Source: Phycisphaeraceae bacterium (GTDB lineage: Bacteria > Planctomycetota > Phycisphaerae > Phycisphaerales > Phycisphaeraceae). From it: 5,041 nt of DNA. The number at the start of each line of letters is the position of its first letter. Position 1 is the first letter of the stretch. The DNA lies in assembly GCA_003551485.1 (NCBI GenBank), contig PUMS01000171.1:1-5041 (forward strand). The letters are read 5' to 3'. Below are positions 1-5,041 of this stretch, in pieces. The notes below the pieces were generated by a model that was given only the letters and a program-made list of their open reading frames with translations, was not told the origin of the DNA and made no database searches. A program made the translations under genes and the position numbers.

Positions 1-1723
1 AGTCATCGAGTCGCTTCAGTTCCTCACCGAGCATCTCGACCAGCGGTGCGATGGTCTGCGCGCTGAAATCGAAGCGGATGCCCGCGGCCTGGAAAAGCTG
101 CGGCAGTGGCCGTGTCCCGCCCAGCGCCAGGGCGCTGCGGTAGTCCTCGAGCGCCCGGTCGCGGTCCTGGCGGGCGTTGCGCCACACCTGGAGGGCACCG
201 ACCTGCGCGATGCCGTATTCCACGTAGTAGAACGGATAGCAGTAGATGTGCAACTGGCGCTGCCATCGGCTGCGCCGCTGTTCATCCAGGCCCGACCAGT
301 CGATCAGCGGGCTGGTGAAGCGCCCGGAGATGTCCAGCCAGGCCCCGGCGCGCTGCTCGTGCGTGTGCTCGGGGTGGGTGTAGAGCCAGTGCTGGAACTG
401 GTCGATGGTGGCCATCCACGGGAAGAAGCGGATGATGCCCTCGAGCTGGAGCCGCTTGGCCCGCGCGGCTTCCTCGGGCTCATCGTAGAAGGTGTCGTAG
501 TGGTCGCAGCCCAGCAGTTCCATGGCCATGCTGGCGACTTCGCAGAACTCGATCGGGGCGTGCCGCAGAAACGTCAGCGGCTCATCGCGTGCCGCGAGGG
601 TGTGGAAGGCATGGCCGCCCTCGTGCAGCAGCGTATCGACGTCGCGCTGCACGCCCGCGGCGTTCATGAAGATGAACGGCTGCCGCACCGCGCTGAGGGT
701 GGACTGAAAGCCCCCGGGCCGCTTGGCCTTGCGGCTGTCGAGGTCGAGGTTGCCGTTGTCGCCCAGCGAGGCGAAGTCCTCGGCCAGGTCTGGGCTGAGC
801 CGCTCGAAGATGGCCCGGGTGTTGGCCACGAAGGTGTTGATGTCGGCCGGATCGAACGGCCGCAGCGGCGGCCGGCCGCGCGGATCGACCGAAAGGTCCC
901 ACGGCCGCAGCTTCTCAAGCCCCAGTTTCCCGGCCCGGTCGCGGTCGAGCTGCTCGACCAGGGGCATGAAGGTGGCCTCGATGGAATCGGCGAAGCGGAT
1001 GCAGTCCTCGGGCGTGTAGTCGAAGCGGCCGTAGGCCTTCCACGTGTAGGCGCGAAAGTCGGGCAGGTCGGCGTTGACGGCGATGCGGTGGCGCAGAGCC
1101 AGCAGCCTGTCGAATATCTCATCCTGGCGCTGCCGGTCCTGGGCCTGGCGCTGTTCGCCGGCCCGCCAGGCGGCTTCGCGCACGCCGCGGTCGGGCTCTT
1201 CGAGGTAGCGGGCAAGCTGCTGGAGCGTCAGTTCGCGGCCCTTGAACTCGACGGTCATCGCGCCGCGCAGCTTGTTGTATTCGGTGGTGAGCCGGGTGGC
1301 CTCGGTCTGCAGCGGCACGTTCTCATCTCGGAAGATTTCGACATCGGTCCGCCACTCGCGCAGCAGCACGGCGTAGCGCGGGTCGGCCGCTTCCAGCGCG
1401 GCGGCGTGGGGCGACTCGATGAGCTTCTTCTGGAGCTGGAAGAACACCGGCGCGATCCTGGGCCGCACGTTCTCGATGAAGTTCATGTACGCCGCTTCGA
1501 TCGCCTTGTCCTCGGTATGGCAGGCCAGCTCGATGTTCCGCCGCGCGCCGTACTCGCTGACCACCGCCTGGAGGTCAGACAGGTCGATCAGCCAGCGCCG
1601 AACATCCTCCGGCGACTCCAGCGTCCGCTCGAGCAGCGCCTGGTAGAGCGGCTGGAGGTTGGCAAAGTCTGAGCAGTCGAGGTCGGGTGAAACAAAATTA
1701 CCTTCGAGCCGGGGCTGGGTCAT
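1..1723 (-). CDS. M3-family zinc oligoendopeptidase (3' end cut by window edge)
   Basis: This gene encodes a cytoplasmic zinc metallopeptidase of family M3 that cleaves short oligopeptides. I translated the minus strand from ATG 1723: 574 codons stay open to the window edge. The zinc-binding motif HEGGHAFHTL lies at residues 367-376, with H367 and H371 as ligands and E368 as catalytic Glu. The third ligand is most likely E395 in EFCEVAS, 24 residues after H371, as expected for M3. A C-terminal His/Tyr-rich stretch at about 492-503 (HIYCYPFYYVEY) matches the family's substrate-binding Tyr/His region and is followed by GIAQVGALQVW. Overall it resembles the 'M3, not PepF' branch (TIGR02289-like, roughly 560-600 residues), so only a few C-terminal residues are probably missing. 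The start is supported by GGAG six nt upstream. It lies 37 nt after argG in the same direction, without a terminator between them, so an operon is likely. The family call is firm; the exact peptide substrates are unknown. Confidence 0.92.
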   Translation of the reverse strand, partial: MTQPRLEGNFVSPDLDCSDFANLQPLYQALLERTLESPEDVRRWLIDLSDLQAVVSEYGARRNIELACHTEDKAIEAAYMNFIENVRPRIAPVFFQLQKKLIESPHAAALEAADPRYAVLLREWRTDVEIFRDENVPLQTEATRLTTEYNKLRGAMTVEFKGRELTLQQLARYLEEPDRGVREAAWRAGEQRQAQDRQRQDEIFDRLLALRHRIAVNADLPDFRAYTWKAYGRFDYTPEDCIRFADSIEATFMPLVEQLDRDRAGKLGLEKLRPWDLSVDPRGRPPLRPFDPADINTFVANTRAIFERLSPDLAEDFASLGDNGNLDLDSRKAKRPGGFQSTLSAVRQPFIFMNAAGVQRDVDTLLHEGGHAFHTLAARDEPLTFLRHAPIEFCEVASMAMELLGCDHYDTFYDEPEEAARAKRLQLEGIIRFFPWMATIDQFQHWLYTHPEHTHEQRAGAWLDISGRFTSPLIDWSGLDEQRRSRWQRQLHIYCYPFYYVEYGIAQVGALQVWRNARQDRDRALEDYRSALALGGTRPLPQLFQAAGIRFDFSAQTIAPLVEMLGEELKRLDD

Positions 1724-1729
1724 GTTCTG

Positions 1730-1733
1730 CTCC
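1730..1733 (-). promoter_or_regulatory. Ribosome binding site of the M3 peptidase gene
   Basis: GGAG reads on the minus strand six nt before ATG 1723. It fixes the start codon and lies in the 37-nt gap after the argG stop. That gap has no hairpin plus T-run, which supports read-through from argG. Confidence 0.7.
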
Positions 1734-1760
1734 AGGGCGCGGGGATCGGGGGTATGAGGG

Positions 1761-2981
<1,221 letters not shown>

Positions 2982-2988
2982 GCGGCAA

Positions 2989-2992
2989 CTCC
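2989..2992 (-). promoter_or_regulatory. Ribosome binding site of argG
   Basis: GGAG on the minus strand ends seven nt before ATG 2981. It supports this start over the in-frame upstream start at 3158. The site begins only one nt after the T5 run of the leader hairpin, so the hairpin and translation initiation are closely juxtaposed. Confidence 0.75.
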
Positions 2993-2993
2993 G

Positions 2994-3040
2994 AAAAAGG
3001 GGCGGGGCGAACGAGACAACATACCGCTTCGGCCCGCCCC
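2994..3040 (-). terminator. Terminator-like hairpin with U5 run in the argG leader (candidate attenuator)
   Basis: Read on the minus strand, arm GGGGCGGGCCGAA (3040-3028) pairs with TTCGCCCCGCCCC (3011-2999). Twelve of 13 positions pair, with one C/C mismatch, around a 16-nt loop (3027-3012). The second arm is followed immediately by TTTTT (2998-2994). This is the form of an intrinsic terminator, and only the minus strand has the T-run after the stem. No minus-strand gene lies directly upstream, since the neighbour is divergent. The structure therefore sits in argG's own leader, where it could prematurely stop transcription or control it. Alternatively it is a fortuitous GC-rich inverted repeat, or it insulates argG from stray upstream transcription. 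No competing antiterminator fold was identified with confidence. Confidence 0.55.
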
Positions 3041-3184
3041 GGGCCAGAGGGCGGAAGCCGATCGACCGCAATGGGGGCGCCAGGATGCGGTCGCGGACGG
3101 TGCCCGTGGCGGCCGGTCCACCCGTGCTGACCCGTACGCCAGCGGCACTGGCCGGCAAAGGGCCGGCGGCACGCGGTGCGCGGC

Positions 3185-3213
3185 TTGACCGTCGGGCGGG
3201 GGCAGGTCATCAT
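3185..3213 (+). promoter_or_regulatory. Candidate sigma70-type promoter for the membrane protein gene
   Basis: TTGACC (3185-3190; 5 of 6 match to TTGACA) is separated by exactly 17 nt from CATCAT (3208-3213; 4 of 6 match to TATAAT). It points toward the gene starting at 3348 and would give a leader of about 130 nt. This is the best promoter-like pair I saw in the intergenic region, but the -10 is weak. A second -10-like hexamer, TATGAT (3333-3338), lies right before the start codon, without a recognisable -35. Confidence 0.35.
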
Positions 3214-3338
3214 CTTCCCGCGGGCGCCCATGCACGCGTAAGCCGAAATGCCGCTGGAGCAGCGCCGCAGCGACCGGTGCGCGGCCTTCGGCCCCACCGT
3301 TGCCCCCGCCATCCCACTTTGGCGCCCTGCCCTATGAT

Positions 3339-3344
3339 GAGGGG
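3339..3344 (+). promoter_or_regulatory. Shine-Dalgarno-like site before ATG 3348
   Basis: GAGGGG ends three nt before ATG 3348; its GAGG core is five nt away. Spacing is short but workable. It favours ATG 3348 over the in-frame TTG at 3300, which has no comparable site. Confidence 0.55.
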
Positions 3345-3347
3345 TTG

Positions 3348-4274
3348 ATGCCGACGTCGCCCAACCACCAGCCGTCACCGCCGCCGGATTCGCCCCGGCC
3401 GCGGCCCGATGCCGATGCCGCAACGGGCAGCGCTGACACCGCGAATGCGGATTCCGCCGCGGACCTGATCGAGAAGCCGCTGCGCGACACCCATCCGCTG
3501 ATCTGGCTGCTGACGCTGGTCGGCCCCTTTGCCCTCACCGCGGCGATCCTGGTGCTGTTGTGGGGGGCCTACGGCTGGGAATACATGGCCCGCCTGGTGT
3601 CCACGGCAGTGGTCACGTTCTTCTTCTTCGGCCGGTTCATCATCGTCCTGGGCCAGACCACCGGGGAAGCTGACGGCATGCGGCTGCTGTTCTCACCCCA
3701 GCAGCTTGCGCTGATGGTCTTCTACATGGACCTGATGGTGGCCACGCTGCTGACCTGCCACCTTCGCTTCCTGTTCCGCCTGCCCGCGCTGGGCTGGCGG
3801 CTTCGGGAACTGATCAACGATGGCCGGTTCATCCTCGAGGCCCATCCGTGGATGGGCAAGGTGACGTTCCTGGGCATCGTGGCCTTCGTCACCTTCCCCC
3901 TGGCGGCCACCGGCAGCGTGGGCGGGTCGATCTTCGGCCGGCTGCTGGGCATGACGCGGATCGCCACATTCCTGGGCGTGGTGCTGGGCAGCATCATCGG
4001 CTGCGGGGTGATGTATGTCGGGGCCGAGATCATCAACGAGCACGTGTACAAGGGTGAGCAAGAGCAGAATCCGTGGCTGTTCTGGGGCGGCGTGGCCTTT
4101 GTCGCAGCGCTGATCCTGATCCTCAACCACCGCTACCGCCAGCTCAAGAAGCACCACATGGACCGCCGCGCCGCCGAGCAGGCCAAGGCCCAGCGCCGTG
4201 CCGAGCGCCAGGCCCAGCGCCGCCGCCGCAAGGCAGCCCGCAACGCCGCTTCCGGCCACCAGCCCAGCGAGTGA
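3348..4274 (+). CDS. Polytopic membrane protein, putative small multi-drug export family (COG2426-like)
   Basis: This encodes a 308-residue inner-membrane protein of unknown substrate. Residues 1-46 are Pro/Ala/Asp-rich and probably disordered. Hydrophobic segments follow at about 51-75, 80-101, 117-138, 171-189, 205-228 and 242-260. The segment with FPLAATGSVGGSIFGRLLG (183-201), followed by a helix of small residues (210-222), resembles the PLPGTG-type motif of the 'putative small multi-drug export' family (PF06695/COG2426). The N-terminal half is less like that family. Residues 261-300 form a very basic, helix-prone tail with 16 Arg/Lys in 40 positions. ATG 3348 was preferred because it has a nearby GAGGGG; the frame can be extended to TTG 3300, adding 16 residues. 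No signal peptide is evident. The family name comes from distant similarity, and drug export itself is not shown. A DedA-like or unrelated membrane family is the main alternative. Confidence 0.85.
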   Translation: MPTSPNHQPSPPPDSPRPRPDADAATGSADTANADSAADLIEKPLRDTHPLIWLLTLVGPFALTAAILVLLWGAYGWEYMARLVSTAVVTFFFFGRFIIVLGQTTGEADGMRLLFSPQQLALMVFYMDLMVATLLTCHLRFLFRLPALGWRLRELINDGRFILEAHPWMGKVTFLGIVAFVTFPLAATGSVGGSIFGRLLGMTRIATFLGVVLGSIIGCGVMYVGAEIINEHVYKGEQEQNPWLFWGGVAFVAALILILNHRYRQLKKHHMDRRAAEQAKAQRRAERQAQRRRRKAARNAASGHQPSE

Positions 4275-4365
4275 CTCCGGGAGATCGCCGCCGGAAGCGA
4301 GCAGAGCGTAGAGTGGGTAGAGCGAGGCCTTGCGGAGACCCGGCCCCGGCTTCGCAGCGGCATTT

Positions 4366-4410
4366 TGGCGGCGGGGGAACGGATGGTGTACCCTGCCCGT
4401 GGCGGCGGGG
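4366..4410 (+). repeat. Two 11-bp direct repeats upstream of the isomerase gene
   Basis: TGGCGGCGGGG occurs at 4366-4376 and again at 4400-4410, with a 34-nt centre-to-centre distance, close to three helical turns. It lies 47-91 nt before ATG 4457, where an operator could sit. The motif is low in complexity and may be chance in this GC-rich context. Confidence 0.4.
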
Positions 4411-4421
4411 TGGCCCCACCC
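4408..4421. repeat. Short inverted repeat before the isomerase gene
   Basis: GGGTGG (4408-4413) and CCACCC (4416-4421) are perfect complements around CC. As RNA this would fold with five pairs and a four-nt loop. No T-run follows, so it is not a terminator. It partly overlaps the second direct repeat copy. Confidence 0.35.
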
Positions 4422-4456
4422 GGCGGATTCCCCCGTTGCCTGGATGTTGCCCACCG

Positions 4457-5041
4457 ATGCCCATTCGCTTCGCTTTCAGCACGTTGAGCTACCCCGATCT
4501 CACCCTGGCCGAGGCCGTGGAGAAAGCCGGCGAGCTGGGGTTCGACGGCATCGAGCTGCGCACCCTGGGCAGCGGGGAGTCGCCGCTGAGGGCCGACCCG
4601 GCCCGGGGCGATCCGGCCGATCATGCCCGCACGCTGCGAGAGGCCGGTATCGAGCCGGTGTGCCTGTCCACCTCCCACGCGCTGCACCACGCCGATGAGG
4701 ATGCGGGCGCCCGTGCGGTCAGTCAGGTCGAGTACGCGATGGACCTGGCCGCGGCGGTTGGCTGCGGCCGGGTACGGGTGATGGGGCATCAGGCGGTGGG
4801 GGGTGAGCCGCTTGCGGCGACGATGCAGCGCATCGCTCGCCGCGCTGCCCAACTGCTCGATCGTGGCGGCGATGCGGGGCTCGAGTTGCTTTTCGAGAAC
4901 GGCGGCCCCCTGGCCCGGGCGCGGCCGTGGTGGGACCTGGCCAACACGCTCGACCACCCGCTGCTGGGCATGCTGTGGAACCAGCTTGGCGCCGTCGCGG
5001 CGGGCGAGGGGTCGGCGGTCTGGGTGCCACTGCTGCACACG
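4457..5041 (+). CDS. Sugar phosphate isomerase/epimerase-like TIM-barrel protein (3' end cut by window edge)
   Basis: The 195 visible codons encode the N-terminal two-thirds or so of a protein of the xylose isomerase-like / AP endonuclease family 2 TIM-barrel superfamily (PF01261), usually about 250-300 residues. Members are metal-dependent cytoplasmic isomerases or epimerases of sugars and related polyols. Strand 1 is IRFAFSTLS (3-11). The typical helix-strand unit AEAVEKAGELGFDGIELR spans 18-35. Later strands are EPVCLST (66-72), GRVRVMG (104-110), and GLELLFENGG (141-150) with E147 as the likely first metal ligand. At the next strand, LLGMLWNQLG (169-178) has N175 where the family usually has a metal-binding Asp. 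ATG 4457 was chosen because it precedes strand 1 directly. It has no good Shine-Dalgarno, only GGA about 12 nt away; an in-frame TTG at 4436 is less likely. The specific substrate cannot be inferred. Confidence 0.88.
   Translation, partial: MPIRFAFSTLSYPDLTLAEAVEKAGELGFDGIELRTLGSGESPLRADPARGDPADHARTLREAGIEPVCLSTSHALHHADEDAGARAVSQVEYAMDLAAAVGCGRVRVMGHQAVGGEPLAATMQRIARRAAQLLDRGGDAGLELLFENGGPLARARPWWDLANTLDHPLLGMLWNQLGAVAAGEGSAVWVPLLHT

Larger units (their letters stand above)
2982..3347. other. Divergent intergenic region between argG and the membrane protein gene
   Basis: These 366 nt separate the two divergent starts and must carry the control signals for both. Besides the argG leader hairpin and a plus-strand promoter candidate, it holds a GCCGGC-AAAGG-GCCGGC inverted repeat at 3151-3167 with no T-run. 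The open frames crossing it are rich in Arg, Pro and Gly, which is typical of non-coding GC-rich DNA, and I recognise no protein in them. I could not find a good minus-strand -35/-10 pair for argG. The best -10-like hexamer, TATGTT (3023-3018), lies inside the hairpin loop and has no matching -35. Confidence 0.7.
4275..4456. other. GC-rich spacer between the membrane protein and isomerase genes
   Basis: These 182 nt contain no supported gene. I see no convincing intrinsic terminator for the upstream gene: the only T-run (TTTT, 4363-4366) follows weak, short stems. A short direct repeat and an inverted repeat lie in its second half. The spacing is longer than usual within an operon, so the isomerase may have its own promoter, but no clear -35/-10 pair stands out. 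Confidence 0.6.

Noticed and set aside
248..1672. 474-codon open frame on the plus strand, antisense to the M3 peptidase
   Set aside because: The minus strand here encodes a clear M3 peptidase with its zinc motif. The antisense frame is a by-product of G/C-rich third positions and shows no recognisable domain.
2982..3158. 59-codon N-terminal extension of argG
   Set aside because: It is in frame but does not resemble ArgG, crosses the terminator-like hairpin, and ATG 2981 has a well-placed GGAG.
3151..3167. GCCGGC-AAAGG-GCCGGC hairpin in the intergenic region
   Set aside because: GCCGGC is itself a palindrome and common in GC-rich DNA, and no T-run follows on either strand, so a terminator or other specific role is not supported.
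4340..4366. Possible terminator after the membrane protein gene (GCTTCGCAGC-type stem before ATTTT)
   Set aside because: The stems are only three to six pairs with wobble or long loops, and the T-run is four nt. This is too weak to call.
3693..4454. 253-codon minus-strand frame opposite the membrane protein gene
   Set aside because: The plus strand has a coherent membrane protein with hydrophobic segments. The His/Glu/Gln-rich antisense product is the expected complement of that coding sequence.
4133..5038. 301-codon minus-strand frame opposite the isomerase gene
   Set aside because: The plus strand encodes recognisable TIM-barrel strands such as GFDGIELR and LLFENGG. The antisense product has no recognisable domain and spans two unrelated genes.

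Overview
The window comes from a GC-rich bacterial chromosome. Codon third positions are strongly G/C-biased, Shine-Dalgarno sites are of the GGAG type, and the genes are ordinary housekeeping and metabolic ones. The gene mix (an M3 oligoendopeptidase of the non-PepF branch, type I ArgG, a COG2426-like membrane protein and a TIM-barrel sugar phosphate isomerase/epimerase) would suit a planctomycete such as a member of the Phycisphaerae. That is an impression from gene content, not proof. I see no mobile element, tRNA, rRNA, CRISPR array or phage gene.

Layout. Positions 1-1723 (minus) hold an M3-family zinc oligoendopeptidase whose last codons run off the left edge. Positions 1761-2981 (minus) hold argG, complete. 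ArgG lies 37 nt upstream of the peptidase in the same direction, so the two probably share a transcript. Positions 2982-3347 are a divergent intergenic region of 366 nt. It holds a terminator-like hairpin with a U5 run in the argG leader, just before the argG ribosome binding site, and a plausible sigma70-type promoter facing the other way. Positions 3348-4274 (plus) encode a 308-residue polytopic membrane protein related to the 'small multi-drug export' family, with a disordered N-terminus and a strongly basic C-terminal tail. Positions 4275-4456 are a GC-rich spacer with a direct repeat and a short inverted repeat. Positions 4457-5041 (plus) hold the first 195 codons of a sugar phosphate isomerase/epimerase-type TIM-barrel protein that runs off the right edge.

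How the genes relate. ArgG makes argininosuccinate in arginine biosynthesis. The downstream oligopeptidase degrades short peptides in the cytoplasm and could be co-expressed as part of nitrogen and amino-acid economy. The two plus-strand genes have no obvious link to these or to each other. I found no convincing new multi-gene system. The strongest unexplained signal is the hairpin plus U-run in the argG leader, which looks like a transcription attenuator. The other points of note are a Asn in place of an expected metal-ligand Asp in the isomerase and the unusual tails of the membrane protein.
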